DNA of 64,000 nucleotides from Bacilli bacterium (GCA_022647725.1 JALCLG010000001.1:316931-380930); one strand, 5' to 3'. Positions 22,870 through 32,213 are shown, counted from the first letter of the stretch. Numbers and translations are program-made. Notes: generated by a model not told the origin, from the sequence alone.

Positions 22870-23823
22870 CTATTTGACCTTCGGAAGCCGATTACAGGCT
22901 TTGAGAACGTCTTCGGCCGTATCGAGGCTGTCCAGACGGCAGCCGCTGGCGGAGAAATGACCGCCGCCGCCGAACTGAGTGGCAACAACCTGCATATTGC
23001 GCGTACCATCTCCACGGAATTCAACACGGATGCTTCCGTTCTCCTGCTCAACGAAGAACACCCACATCGGATGCTTATCCAAAAGAGCTAAGAGATTGAC
23101 TTTGCTGCTGGCATCATTCGAATCCATGCCTAAGGACTCATAGTCGTTCTTGCGGATAACGCAGTACACGACGTCATCGGCAAAACGGAAATGATCGTAG
23201 ACAAAAGCCCGGTACTTCAGCCCGGTCGACGACTGCTGATAAAGCTCGTTATAAATGGCCTGAGCATCCACGCCTTGGCTGACAAGGTAAGCGGCCATCT
23301 CCAATGTCTGGGGCTGGCTGTCATACTGGAAGCGGCCGGTATCCGTCACCAGACCTAAGAAGAAATAAGGAGCGGCAGCCTTGGCAATAGAGCCATAACG
23401 TTTCCGTAAGCAGTCGGTCAGGACATAGCTGGCGCTGGGAGCATCCTCATCGCGGTAGGACGGGAAGGGATAGCCTTCGGGTTTGGCGATATGATGATCG
23501 AAGCAGACAATCTTGGGAGCCATCGTGATCCGTTTGTCTTCGACTCTCTCGATATCGGAGAGATCCACCATGATGGCCAAGGATTCTTTGATGATTTCAT
23601 CACTGACAGAGTCGCTGGGCTCCACAAAAGACGGCAGAAAACCCGGGTGGCTTCCGACAGCCAGAATGCGCTTATCCGGGAAACGTTCCTGAAAATCCTT
23701 CTTCAGTCCCATCACACTGCCGACGCAATCTCCATCGGGATTGACGTGACCGAAAATGACGATGGAAGGGCTCTGCTCGATGGTGTCGAAAATCGTTGTC
23801 ATGACGGCTTCTGTTGATTTCAT
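22870..23823 (-). CDS. nrnA: DHH phosphoesterase, NrnA-type oligoribonuclease/pAp phosphatase
   Basis: 317 residues from ATG 23823, chosen because GAGGG lies just upstream; the frame continues to 23862 through a terminator, which is not coding. DHH motifs: GHVNPDGDCVGSVMGL (I), VDLSDIERV (II), CFDHHIAKP (III), and the DHHA1 signature FGGGGHFSASGCRL at the C-terminus. NrnA degrades 2-5 nt RNA from the 5' or 3' end and dephosphorylates pAp. First gene of a nucleotide-salvage operon. Confidence 0.93.
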   Translation of the reverse strand: MKSTEAVMTTIFDTIEQSPSIVIFGHVNPDGDCVGSVMGLKKDFQERFPDKRILAVGSHPGFLPSFVEPSDSVSDEIIKESLAIMVDLSDIERVEDKRITMAPKIVCFDHHIAKPEGYPFPSYRDEDAPSASYVLTDCLRKRYGSIAKAAAPYFFLGLVTDTGRFQYDSQPQTLEMAAYLVSQGVDAQAIYNELYQQSSTGLKYRAFVYDHFRFADDVVYCVIRKNDYESLGMDSNDASSKVNLLALLDKHPMWVFFVEQENGSIRVEFRGDGTRNMQVVATQFGGGGHFSASGCRLDSLDTAEDVLKACNRLPKVK

Positions 23824-23844
23824 AATTCCCTCGTTGTTGTTAAG

Positions 23845-23871
23845 AAAAAAGCCCTCATTCAAAGGGCTTTT
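23845..23871 (-). terminator. Intrinsic terminator after rpoE
   Basis: AAAAGCCCT/AGGGCTTTT hairpin (23847-23855 with 23863-23871), followed on the minus strand by TTTTTTC, counting the stem's own last T residues. Confidence 0.8.
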
Positions 23872-23885
23872 ATCATCATTATGTG

Positions 23886-24341
23886 TTAAGCAATGGTATC
23901 GTCGTCGTCATCGGCAGAAGGCACCGGCACATCATCATCGGTTTCCTTCTCTTCCGTCTCGTCTTTGACTTCGCCTTCCTCGGCAACGTCATCATCGGCT
24001 TCCTTCTCGGCATGCGTCTCATCCTCGTCCTCATCGGAATCCTCGTCCTCGTCGCCGGAATAGACGTCGTTCATGTCGATGTGGACATCCTCAAAACAGA
24101 TGAGCTGACGTAAAACCCAGGTGTTGTTCTCCAACAGGACAAAGCGACCATCCATCGTCAACGCCGTATAGAATTTGGAAGCCATATCCGTCAGCGTTTT
24201 CTCATCGGTGATAGCCATAGACTCGCCGACCTTCATCAGGAGATCCGGAAACGGCACGCCGACTAACTTGCCTTTGTCATCTCTCTTGGCAGTCTTCGGC
24301 ATAATCTCATAGGCACAATCGACATAGGATTTATTGGACAT
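23886..24341 (-). CDS. rpoE: DNA-directed RNA polymerase delta subunit
   Basis: 151 residues. The N-terminal HARE-HTH domain (1-83) has the typical FPDLLMKVGESMAI, then FYTALTMDGRFVLL and NNTWVLRQL. The C-terminal third is almost wholly Asp/Glu (SGDEDEDSDEDEDETHAEKE) and disordered. The delta subunit of Bacillota RNA polymerase promotes recycling and raises sensitivity to initiating NTP levels. Its presence is a good marker for Bacilli. It has its own promoter and terminator. Confidence 0.93.
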   Translation of the reverse strand: MSNKSYVDCAYEIMPKTAKRDDKGKLVGVPFPDLLMKVGESMAITDEKTLTDMASKFYTALTMDGRFVLLENNTWVLRQLICFEDVHIDMNDVYSGDEDEDSDEDEDETHAEKEADDDVAEEGEVKDETEEKETDDDVPVPSADDDDDTIA

Positions 24342-24374
24342 GATTCTGTCTCCTTTAACGGTTCTTTCACCTTG

Positions 24375-24403
24375 TCTATACCACGAAAAGAGTCACTTTA
24401 CAA
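24375..24403 (-). promoter_or_regulatory. Promoter of rpoE
   Basis: TTGTAA (24398-24403) and TATAGA (24375-24380) on the minus strand with a 17-nt spacer. GGAG precedes the ATG. Confidence 0.65.
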
Positions 24404-24436
24404 GTATACTCTTCCCGCGCCAGCGAACCAAGACAA

Positions 24437-26098
24437 TTATTTCGTCTCCTCCGGCTTGTCCTGAGCCAGCATCCGCTCAGGTGCCGAAACGGCAATCATG
24501 GAGAGGGCATTGGCCAGCACGATCCGGCAGGCTTCGACTAAGCCAAGCCGCTCCTGACTGAGCTTCGGATTGCTGTCATCCAAGACCCGGCACTTGGTGT
24601 AGAACTCATTGATATCCGTGGCAAGGCTATGGATGTAATTGGTGACTTTATAAGGCTCGTTTTCAACGGTGGCAGCCGTCAGGACGGTCGGATAGTCCTT
24701 CAAGGCGATCAGGAGATCCTTCTCGCTTTCGGAGGTCAAGAGGTCCGAGCTGTAGTCAATCGGATAGAAGGCCTTGCCGTTGGCGATGATGCCGCAGAGA
24801 CGGGCATGGGTGTATTGCGCATAATAGACCGGATTCTCACTTCCGAGCTTCTTGGCGAGGTCGATATCAAAATCGAGATGGGAGTTGCCGCTGCGGCTCA
24901 CAAAGAAGTAACGGGCGGCATCGACACCGACTTCCTCAATCAGCTCCGCCATGGAGATGGCGTTGCCGGTCCGTTTGCTCATCTTGAATTCTTCGCCGTC
25001 CTTGAAGAGACGGACCATCTGTACCAGGCTTACCGTCAGGGCATCCGGGTTATGGCCGAGATCCTTCTGGCTGGCCTTGAGACGGGCAACATAGCCATGG
25101 TGATCCGCGCCGAAAAGATCGACGAGCAGATCAAACCCACGGGCGAATTTATCATTATGATAGGCAATATCCGGAAGAAGATAGGTATAGGAACCATCCG
25201 ACTTCACTAAGACACGGTCCTTATCATCGCCGTCTTTGGTGGTGTTAAGCCATAAGGCACCGTCCTTCTCGTAGCAGGAAGGCTTCAGGGCTTCTAAGAC
25301 TTTCTCGACATCGCCACGGTCACGGATGGCCTTCTCCGAGGAGTAGACATCCTGATCGACACGGAAGTCATGGAGATCCTTCTTGATGGCTTCGAGCAGA
25401 TGGTCGCCGCCGTACTTCTTGAATTCCGGAAGGTGGCTTTCGGGATCCTTGAGGTAGCTGTCGCCAATCTCGCTTTGCAGCTGTTTGGCTAAGGCAATGA
25501 TCTCCGGACCATGATAGTCATCGGCACCGAATTCCTTTTGGATGCCATAAAGCTCGAGATACCGGATCATCAGGGATTCGGCCAGATGGTCCATCTGGAC
25601 GCCGGCATCGTTGACATAATATTCACGGGTGACGGCATAGCCGGCTTTCTTATAAAGACGGGCCAGGCAATCGCCTAAAGCTGCACCTCGGGCATGGCCG
25701 AGATGGAGCGAACCGGTGGGGTTGGCGGAAACATATTCGATATCGACCTTCTTGCCTTTGCCTAAGGTAAGATTGCCGTAATTGTCTTTCTCCGTGACGA
25801 TTTTCTTGATGATGGAACCCAAGGCATCCTGAGCCAGATAGAAGTTGAGGAATCCTGGCATGGCTGCTTCAAGATGGTCAACGCCATCCAGTTTGAAAAG
25901 AGTGACGATCTTGTTGGCAAGATCAATCGGCTTCATTCCTAAGGCCTTGGCTTTGCGCAAAGCGAGGTTCGAGGCATAATCGCCATGGTCAGGATTGCCG
26001 GTCGGCGTCAGCAGGATGTCGCCATCCTTGACCTCGGCTCCTAAACTCACTAAGATCCGGGCTAATTCGTCCTTGATTTGACTCTGAATATCACTCAT
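24437..26098 (-). CDS. argS: Arginyl-tRNA synthetase
   Basis: 553 residues, normal for bacterial ArgRS. Class I motifs are HLGHARGAALGD (HIGH) in SANPTGSLHLGHARG and FKMSKRTGNAI (KMSK). An N-terminal Add-1 domain and C-terminal DALR anticodon-binding helices are present (QYTHARLCGII). It starts 2 nt after ispF, with a Shine-Dalgarno sequence (AAGGAGAAATAACC) inside the end of ispF, so ychF-ispF-argS form one operon. Confidence 0.97.
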   Translation of the reverse strand: MSDIQSQIKDELARILVSLGAEVKDGDILLTPTGNPDHGDYASNLALRKAKALGMKPIDLANKIVTLFKLDGVDHLEAAMPGFLNFYLAQDALGSIIKKIVTEKDNYGNLTLGKGKKVDIEYVSANPTGSLHLGHARGAALGDCLARLYKKAGYAVTREYYVNDAGVQMDHLAESLMIRYLELYGIQKEFGADDYHGPEIIALAKQLQSEIGDSYLKDPESHLPEFKKYGGDHLLEAIKKDLHDFRVDQDVYSSEKAIRDRGDVEKVLEALKPSCYEKDGALWLNTTKDGDDKDRVLVKSDGSYTYLLPDIAYHNDKFARGFDLLVDLFGADHHGYVARLKASQKDLGHNPDALTVSLVQMVRLFKDGEEFKMSKRTGNAISMAELIEEVGVDAARYFFVSRSGNSHLDFDIDLAKKLGSENPVYYAQYTHARLCGIIANGKAFYPIDYSSDLLTSESEKDLLIALKDYPTVLTAATVENEPYKVTNYIHSLATDINEFYTKCRVLDDSNPKLSQERLGLVEACRIVLANALSMIAVSAPERMLAQDKPEETK

Positions 26099-26100
26099 GG

Positions 26101-26589
26101 TTATTTCTCCTTATGGTAGACCAGCACCGTCGCGTAGACTTCAATGGCTTCTTTCTTCCCGACCGGACCGACTCCTTCCGACGTATTGGCATGAACCGCA
26201 ATCCGGCTCGAATCCAAGGATAAGAGTTTGGCCAAGGAATCCCGGATTGCATGCTTATAAGGCATCAGCTTAGGTGTCTCTGTCACAATGGCCAGACTGA
26301 CGTTGGAAAGACAGTAGTCCTTGTTTGTCATCTCGGTGAGCGCTCTTCTGACAATCTGAGTCGAATCCATCTTTGCCGTATCCTTGGCCGTATCCGGAAA
26401 GTAAGTTCCGATATCGTCAAGCCCCAGGCTGGCTAGGATTGCCTGCGCCAAGGCATGACAGACGATGTCCCCATCGGAGTGGGCAATGGTCGCCACCGCC
26501 GAGGGAATCCTCACCCCGCCTAAAAGAATCTCCGTTCCTGCTTCCAATCGATGGATATCGTAGCCAAAGCCGGTACGGATGTCGTCCAT
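26101..26589 (-). CDS. ispF: 2-C-methyl-D-erythritol 2,4-cyclodiphosphate synthase
   Basis: 162 residues. Zinc and substrate motifs: GFGYDIHRLE (metal Asp/His), AHSDGDIVCHALAQAIL and DIGTYFPD; TSEGVGPVGKKEAIE lies near the C-terminus. IspF cyclises CDP-ME2P to MEcPP with release of CMP. It lies between ychF and argS with 2-nt gaps. Together with ispD (18348-19046) it shows the MEP pathway. Confidence 0.96.
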   Translation of the reverse strand: MDDIRTGFGYDIHRLEAGTEILLGGVRIPSAVATIAHSDGDIVCHALAQAILASLGLDDIGTYFPDTAKDTAKMDSTQIVRRALTEMTNKDYCLSNVSLAIVTETPKLMPYKHAIRDSLAKLLSLDSSRIAVHANTSEGVGPVGKKEAIEVYATVLVYHKEK

Positions 26590-26591
26590 AG

Positions 26592-27713
26592 TTACTTCTT
26601 GGCTGCTGCCGAACGGATATAGAGGCAGTCGCCATCCTTGACCAGATAATCCTTGCCGACCGTCAGATACTTGCCGGCAGCTTTGATGCCTTCCTCGCTG
26701 CCATAGGTGTGGAGATCATCATAGGAATAGACCTCAGCCTTGAGGAAGAACTTCTGGAAATCAGAATGAATGATGCCCGCACATTCCGGAGCGGTCATCC
26801 CTTCATGGAACGTCCAGGCCCGGACTTCATCCGGCCCGGTCGTGAAGAAAGTGCGGAGACCTAAGATGTGATAGCTGGCCATGGTAATCTTATCCAGACC
26901 GGTCAGGGTTGTCCCAAGCGAGGCCAGATAATCGGCCCGGTCCTGCGGCGAAACCCGGCTCAGCTCTTCTTCGACTAAGGCCGAGACCGGAATGCATTCG
27001 GCTTCATTGGCCTTGGCAAACTCGCTTAAGGCCGCAAAATACTTGTTGCCCTGAGGATTGGCATAGCTGCCCTCATCGACATTGCCGACATAAATGACCG
27101 GCTTCAGGGTGATCAGATTGAAGTCGCCGATTTTCTCTTTCTCTTCGATGGACAGGGTCGAAACAACGCTGCGGGCGAGCTTCTCATGCTGCAAGGCATC
27201 TAGAAGCTTATGGCAGGCGCTGACCTCGATCAGCTTATCCTTGTCCTTGGTCATGACGGCCGTCCGTTCGATCTTCTCCAGCCGTTTGGTGAGGACATCG
27301 ATATCGGATAAGATCAGTTCCAGATTGACTTCGGTGGCATCGCTGACCGGATCGATCGAACGGCCGTTGTAGGAGATGATGTTGGGATCATCGAAGCAAC
27401 GGACGACGTGGATGATGGCATCGGTGTTGCGGATGTTGCCTAAGAACTGGTTGCCTAAGCCTTCGCCTTTGCTGGCACCTTTGACCAGACCGGCAATATC
27501 GGTGAATTCGAAGGTGGCCCGGACCTGACGCTTCGGACTGAAGACCTTCACCAGCTCATCAAACCTCGGATCCTTGACTTCCACAACGCCGGTATTGGGT
27601 TGAATGGTAGCAAATGGATAGTTCTCCGCTAAGACATTGCTGTTGGTGATGGCATTGAAAAGCGTTGATTTCCCGACATTCGGCAGTCCGACGATACCCG
27701 CAGTTAAACTCAT
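26592..27713 (-). CDS. ychF: Redox-regulated ATPase YchF (OLA1 family)
   Basis: 373 residues. GTPase-fold motifs: [15 protein letters not shown] (P-loop), [19 protein letters not shown] (G3 region) and YVGNVDE in place of the usual NKxD, which makes the family prefer ATP. A coiled-coil middle and a C-terminal TGS domain ([20 protein letters not shown], then the [12 protein letters not shown] end) follow. It binds ribosomes and is linked to stress responses. It is the first gene of an operon with ispF and argS. Confidence 0.96.
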   Translation of the reverse strand: MSLTAGIVGLPNVGKSTLFNAITNSNVLAENYPFATIQPNTGVVEVKDPRFDELVKVFSPKRQVRATFEFTDIAGLVKGASKGEGLGNQFLGNIRNTDAIIHVVRCFDDPNIISYNGRSIDPVSDATEVNLELILSDIDVLTKRLEKIERTAVMTKDKDKLIEVSACHKLLDALQHEKLARSVVSTLSIEEKEKIGDFNLITLKPVIYVGNVDEGSYANPQGNKYFAALSEFAKANEAECIPVSALVEEELSRVSPQDRADYLASLGTTLTGLDKITMASYHILGLRTFFTTGPDEVRAWTFHEGMTAPECAGIIHSDFQKFFLKAEVYSYDDLHTYGSEEGIKAAGKYLTVGKDYLVKDGDCLYIRSAAAKK

Positions 27714-27738
27714 GATTCGTGTTCTTCCTTTGATGAAA

Positions 27739-27769
27739 CCGAGGATTTTTCTCCAAGGAAAAATTTCGG
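27739..27769 (-). promoter_or_regulatory. Hairpin in the ychF 5' leader
   Basis: CCGA/TCGG and ATTTTTC/GAAAAAT pair around a short loop, 9 nt below the -10 box and before the SD. It would form in the mRNA leader; function unknown. Confidence 0.5.
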
Positions 27770-27777
27770 TACTAGAT

Positions 27778-27805
27778 ATTATAGTAAATATAAAGTGTAA
27801 TTCAA
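27778..27805 (-). promoter_or_regulatory. Promoter of ychF-ispF-argS
   Basis: TTGAAT (27800-27805) and TATAAT (27778-27783) on the minus strand with a 16-nt spacer. Confidence 0.7.
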
Positions 27806-27841
27806 ACGGCTAAACGACGAAAAGAAGGAAATCGGACAGCC

Positions 27842-29743
27842 TTAACTGACCAGCAGGGTGGTGTCCGTTTGCGGCAGCAAGGTGCTCAGCGGGGTGCCGT
27901 CTTGCAGGGTCAAGGTCTTATCCGTCCCGATGACGGCTTCAATCCGGTCCTTGAAAGCGACATATTCCCGGCCTGGAATGACATAGCAAGTTCCGATCAG
28001 GGAGTTATCCGCCTTGGCTAAGAACGTCAGCTGGATGCCCACGGTTTCCTTCCGATAGAGCGTCAGGGTCGGCAAGGCCGTCTGACTGGCCTTGCCGGAA
28101 AGGGTCGTGACCCTAGCCGTCAATGCGGCATCGGAATAAAGGCCGTCATAGACATACGTCTTCGTATCCAGGGTCAGATCCTTCGTCAGGTCCGTTCCCA
28201 ACGTATCGATGGAAAGACTTTCCCGGGAACCGACATAGGAAACGACATCCTCCACTCCAGCCAAGGCAGTATCCGTGGCGGAATAGGTGGTCAGGGTGAC
28301 TTTCTCTTTTTCGGCAATCTTCAATACAATCTTGGTATCGGTAGCTGGCATCGTCTCGAGCGTGGCCGTCTTTTCCTGGCCGTCAGCCGACACCATCACC
28401 AAGCCCTGATCCTCCAAGAGCGGATCCGTTAAGGATGCCCTGAACGAGCTAAGGGCCGTGGCAATCGAGGCGCCTTCCGGATAGATCTTGGTGGTGATAT
28501 CCGTCAGCTTGACTCCGGCATAATCGCTCGGATACTGATAGGCTAACGTCAGACTGGGATTCTCCCGATAAGTAGCTAAAAGGGTGGCGTCTGCTTCCGG
28601 AAGAAGCGTTGCGTCAAAGATGAATTCTTTCCCATTGTAGGTATAGGTTTCAAAGGTAGCATTCTCTTTTGTCGGCTTATAGGTTGTTAAGACAGACTCC
28701 GGCAGGGTGTCCCCGCCATAGTAACCTTTGAGGACCACCGAGGTCTCTTCCTGAACCTTGCCGCCGGCAAAGTCGAGCGTCACCACGATGGCATCCTTCC
28801 AACGGAAATAGAGATCGAGGTTGGAATCGAAGATAGGACTGTCGAGGCTAGCCTCATATTTGAAGACCGGGTCATAATAAAGACCGGCCAGCTTCTTGGC
28901 CTTCGTATCGGCGGGATAGAAAAGACCGGTAGAGGTATAGCTGGTCGATAAGGCACTTTCGATGGCCGCCGTGACTTTGTCCTTGAGACTTTCGTTGCGA
29001 GCCTGGAAAGTGACATCCTCAATGCCATCCAAATTGAAATGGAGCGTCACCGTCGGATCGGCTTCCCACTTGGCATAGAGGGTCACCTGTCCCGAGGGGA
29101 AGCTCATCGGGTCGGTGGCGGCAAAAGCCTTGTCAAAGCGGTATTCGCCCATGGTCTTGGTGGTATCCAGCACATAATAGGAGACGTTGCCTTCGGCTTC
29201 CTTGACCTTGCTCAACGGATACTGGGAATACCAGTACTGGAAGGTCTCATGCTCGGCGCTGGCCGTCGGAAGATAGTCGATGCTGGGGATGCTCTTGTTG
29301 ACATAGCCGCTGAGGATGCCCGTGGAGAAATCCGAAGCATTCTTCTTGGGCGAGACAAAGGCAGCATTCAAGGCCTTGGAGAGATCAAAGTGCAGAGTCG
29401 TTTCCGGTTCGAAGTAGGCATAAAGGGTATCGTTGCCGTAAGGATAGTAATAATAGTCGCTGCCATCCTCGGCCACCAGTTTGGTGATGGCACGGTAATT
29501 GCCCTGGCTGTCCTTCTCGCGCCAGCCGACGAAGTAGTAGCCGGTCTTGACGACTTTGGGAAGCTCGATCTTGATGGGAGTGCCCGAAACACCTTCCAAG
29601 TAATCCGTGGAAAAGTTCTTGTCGGTGATGGTGCCGTCATTGGTGACGAAGTAAATCCGGCCTTTTTGGGTCGTTTTGCAGCCGACCAAAAAGAGTGAGA
29701 TGAGTAGACCGGCGCTAAGGAAACGGACGCTGACTCGTGCCAT
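27842..29743 (-). CDS. Large surface lipoprotein with InlB-type (Listeria-Bacteroides) repeats
   Basis: 633 residues from ATG 29743 (AGGAG 5 nt upstream; the frame opens earlier at 29764). Signal peptide with lipobox FLVGC. Several beta-grasp units of InlB_B type follow, recognisable by GYYFVGWREKDSQGNY, TLYAYFEPE, ETFQYWYSQYP and QVTLYAKWEADPTVTLHFNL, each ending in a Y/W-A-x-x-E/W strand. Such repeats occur on adhesins and surface proteins. The second half keeps the same flavour but degenerates. Ligand unknown. It lies just downstream of pnp across a terminator. Confidence 0.8.
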   Translation of the reverse strand: MARVSVRFLSAGLLISLFLVGCKTTQKGRIYFVTNDGTITDKNFSTDYLEGVSGTPIKIELPKVVKTGYYFVGWREKDSQGNYRAITKLVAEDGSDYYYYPYGNDTLYAYFEPETTLHFDLSKALNAAFVSPKKNASDFSTGILSGYVNKSIPSIDYLPTASAEHETFQYWYSQYPLSKVKEAEGNVSYYVLDTTKTMGEYRFDKAFAATDPMSFPSGQVTLYAKWEADPTVTLHFNLDGIEDVTFQARNESLKDKVTAAIESALSTSYTSTGLFYPADTKAKKLAGLYYDPVFKYEASLDSPIFDSNLDLYFRWKDAIVVTLDFAGGKVQEETSVVLKGYYGGDTLPESVLTTYKPTKENATFETYTYNGKEFIFDATLLPEADATLLATYRENPSLTLAYQYPSDYAGVKLTDITTKIYPEGASIATALSSFRASLTDPLLEDQGLVMVSADGQEKTATLETMPATDTKIVLKIAEKEKVTLTTYSATDTALAGVEDVVSYVGSRESLSIDTLGTDLTKDLTLDTKTYVYDGLYSDAALTARVTTLSGKASQTALPTLTLYRKETVGIQLTFLAKADNSLIGTCYVIPGREYVAFKDRIEAVIGTDKTLTLQDGTPLSTLLPQTDTTLLVS

Positions 29744-29764
29744 CGCTGCTCCTTCTTTTTTCAA

Positions 29765-29798
29765 TAAATTCCGGAGGTCAGAGGACTGGCCTCCGGAA
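29765..29798 (-). terminator. Intrinsic terminator after pnp
   Basis: TTCCGGAGG (29769-29777) pairs with CCTCCGGAA (29790-29798). The following minus-strand sequence is AT-rich with only a weak T-run. Confidence 0.65.
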
Positions 29799-29811
29799 AA
29801 GTCTTCAGCAA

Positions 29812-32034
29812 TTAGTGATTGTGATGGAAGCCGTTGTTGTGGTTGAACGGTCTTCTCTCAGGTTCCGGACGTTCCACATAGCCTTCCGGCTTCGGAGTGA
29901 ACTCTCGGTGCGAGATGTCGATACGTCCCTGATCGTCGATGCCGGTGATGATGACCTTCAGCGTATCGCCGATGTGGCAGACATCCTCAACCTTCTCGAC
30001 ACGGTTCCAGCCAAGCTTGGAAATGTGGCAGAGAGCATCGGTGTTGCCGTAAAGTTCGACGAAGGCGCCATAGGTCTCGATACGGACGACCTTGCCATCG
30101 TAGACTTCGCCGACCTGCGGAACCTTGGCAATGGACATGATGGCGTTATAGGCCTTCTCAATCATATCCTTATGGACAGAATAGATGATGACACGGCCAT
30201 CATCGTTGATATCGATCTTCACATCGTTGTTGCAATCCTTGACAATGCCGTTGATGACCTTGCCCTGGGAGCCGATGACTTCACGGATCTTATCCGGGAT
30301 GATGTTGAAACGCTTCATCTTCAGAGCGTAGTCGCTGAGTTCCGTTCTCGGCTGAGAGATAGCCTTCAGCATGACATCAAGGACCTGCTTGCGGGCAGGC
30401 TTTGCCTGATACAGAGCTTCCTTCAGAACATCACGGGTGATGCCGCGGATCTTGATATCCATCTGCAGAGCCGTGATGCCGTTAGGCGTACCGGCAACCT
30501 TGAAGTCCATATCGCCAAGATGGTCTTCCATACCCTGAATATCGGTGAGAATCGTGTAAGGATGGTTGCCATCGAGAGGTCCGGAAGTGATCAGACCCAT
30601 GGCAATGCCGGAAACCGGGGCCTTGATCGGAACACCGGCATCCATCAACGCCATGCAGGAAGCGCAGATGGAAGCCTGCGAGGACGAACCGTTGGATTCG
30701 CAGACATCAGCGACGCAACGGATGGTATACGGGAATTCATCTTCGGAAGGAATCACGTAACTTAAGGCTCTTTCACCGAGAGCGCCATGACCGATTTCAC
30801 GACGGCCAGGAGTGCCCATACGGCCCAACTCGCCGACCGAGAAAGGCGGGAAATTGTAGTGATGCATCCAGCGCTTACTATCCTCGCCGACCACATCATC
30901 GAGGATCTGAGCTTCTTCCAAAGAACCTAAGGTGCAGGCAGAAATGACCTGAGTCTGACCACGGGTGAACATGGCCGAGCCATGAGCTCTGGGAAGAATA
31001 TGGACCTGAGCATCCAACGGACGGATTTCATCGACCTTACGGCCATCCGGACGGACCTTATCGACGGTGATGAGACGACGGACCTCATCCCGGACGACCT
31101 GCTCCAGGACTTCCTTGGCCTCATTGACGGTCACATCATGTTCCAGAGGAGTCTTGTAATCCTTGGCATCGTAGATGTCAACGACTTCCTTCTCCAAAGC
31201 ATCAATGGTATTCTGACGTTCCAGCTTATCAAAGATGGAGACAGCCTTGATGATACGCTTTTCCTGAGTCTCAGTCTGACCAGGAGCAATGTAGTTCTTG
31301 CAGGCAGCGGCAAAGGTCTCATCAATCTTATAAACATTGAGCGGACGCTTGGTCTTGCCGACCTTGCTGACGATTTCTTTCTCGAAAGCGCAGAGCTGCT
31401 TGATGGCTTCATGACCGGCCATCAAAGCATCCAGCATATCATCCTCGCTGACTTCGGCAGCACCGGCCTCAACCATGTTGATGGCGGTTTCGGTACCGGC
31501 GACAGCTAAGGAAATATCCGACTTAGCCTTCTCGGCTTCGGTTGGATTGATGACGAACTTGCCATCGACACGGCCAACCCAGACACCGGCAATCGGTTCA
31601 TCGAACGGAATATCGGAGATGCAGAGAGCCAGAGAAGAACCGAACATAGCGGTCATTTCAGGCGTCGCATCCGGATCAGCACTCATGACGGTCGCTGTGA
31701 CCTGAGTCTCATTGACATAGCCATCCGGGAACATCGGACGGATCGGACGATCGATCAGACGGGACATCAAGGTCTCACGGGTCGACTGTCTGCCTTCCCG
31801 ACGCATGAAGGAACCCGGAATCTTGCCAGCGGCATACTGTCTTTCGAAATAGTTGACGGTCAGCGGGAAGAAATCCTGTCCCAGCTTGGCTTCCTTGGCA
31901 CCGACAACGGCGCAAAGGACGGCGGTGTCGTTTAAACGCACCATGCAGCTGCCATCAGCCTGCTTCGCAATCTCCCCGGTCTCAACCACGAGCTTCTTCC
32001 CATAGAAATCGAGAGTGAACACTTCTTTTGACAT
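29812..32034 (-). CDS. pnp: Polyribonucleotide nucleotidyltransferase (PNPase)
   Basis: 740 residues. Two RNase PH domains (first: YFERQYAAGKIPGSFMRREG; second: RAHGSAMFTRGQTQVISACT), a KH domain (IREVIGSQGKVINGI) and an S1 domain (VGEVYDGKVVRIETYGAFVE). It degrades RNA 3' to 5' with phosphate and works in the degradosome. The C-terminus ends in an Asn/His-rich tail (FNHNNGFHHNH). The leader between its promoter and ATG contains a hairpin that includes the ribosome binding site (32039-32068). Confidence 0.98.
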   Translation of the reverse strand: MSKEVFTLDFYGKKLVVETGEIAKQADGSCMVRLNDTAVLCAVVGAKEAKLGQDFFPLTVNYFERQYAAGKIPGSFMRREGRQSTRETLMSRLIDRPIRPMFPDGYVNETQVTATVMSADPDATPEMTAMFGSSLALCISDIPFDEPIAGVWVGRVDGKFVINPTEAEKAKSDISLAVAGTETAINMVEAGAAEVSEDDMLDALMAGHEAIKQLCAFEKEIVSKVGKTKRPLNVYKIDETFAAACKNYIAPGQTETQEKRIIKAVSIFDKLERQNTIDALEKEVVDIYDAKDYKTPLEHDVTVNEAKEVLEQVVRDEVRRLITVDKVRPDGRKVDEIRPLDAQVHILPRAHGSAMFTRGQTQVISACTLGSLEEAQILDDVVGEDSKRWMHHYNFPPFSVGELGRMGTPGRREIGHGALGERALSYVIPSEDEFPYTIRCVADVCESNGSSSQASICASCMALMDAGVPIKAPVSGIAMGLITSGPLDGNHPYTILTDIQGMEDHLGDMDFKVAGTPNGITALQMDIKIRGITRDVLKEALYQAKPARKQVLDVMLKAISQPRTELSDYALKMKRFNIIPDKIREVIGSQGKVINGIVKDCNNDVKIDINDDGRVIIYSVHKDMIEKAYNAIMSIAKVPQVGEVYDGKVVRIETYGAFVELYGNTDALCHISKLGWNRVEKVEDVCHIGDTLKVIITGIDDQGRIDISHREFTPKPEGYVERPEPERRPFNHNNGFHHNH

Positions 32035-32038
32035 TGGT

Positions 32039-32073
32039 TAAACCTCTTTTATATTGATACAAGGTTTATTATA
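32039..32073 (-). promoter_or_regulatory. pnp promoter -10 and SD-pairing leader hairpin
   Basis: An extended -10 (TGGTATAAT; TATAAT at 32068-32073) precedes a short leader in which TAAACCT pairs with AGGTTTA (32062-32068 with 32039-32045 on the minus strand), covering the GAGG of the ribosome binding site. A second, similar AACCT/AGGTT arrangement lies at 32105-32127. Confidence 0.55.
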
Positions 32074-32125
32074 CCAAACCCCTACCCCAAAGACCTATGG
32101 AAATTTAAACCTCTTATGTGTAAGG

Positions 32126-32197
32126 TTGGCTTTTTCGCGAAGCGCTTTCCCTTTTCCGAGTGGCGCCAAGCTTCCTTTTTCGGCGCGAAAAAGCCAA
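32126..32197. repeat. Long inverted repeat between divergent pnp and M32 peptidase genes
   Basis: Perfect 14-bp arms TTGGCTTTTTCGCG (32126-32139) and CGCGAAAAAGCCAA (32184-32197) enclose 44 nt with an inner GAAGC/GCTTC pair. It lies outside both predicted transcripts. Confidence 0.85.
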
Positions 32198-32213
32198 AAG
32201 CCGGTTCGCTAAT

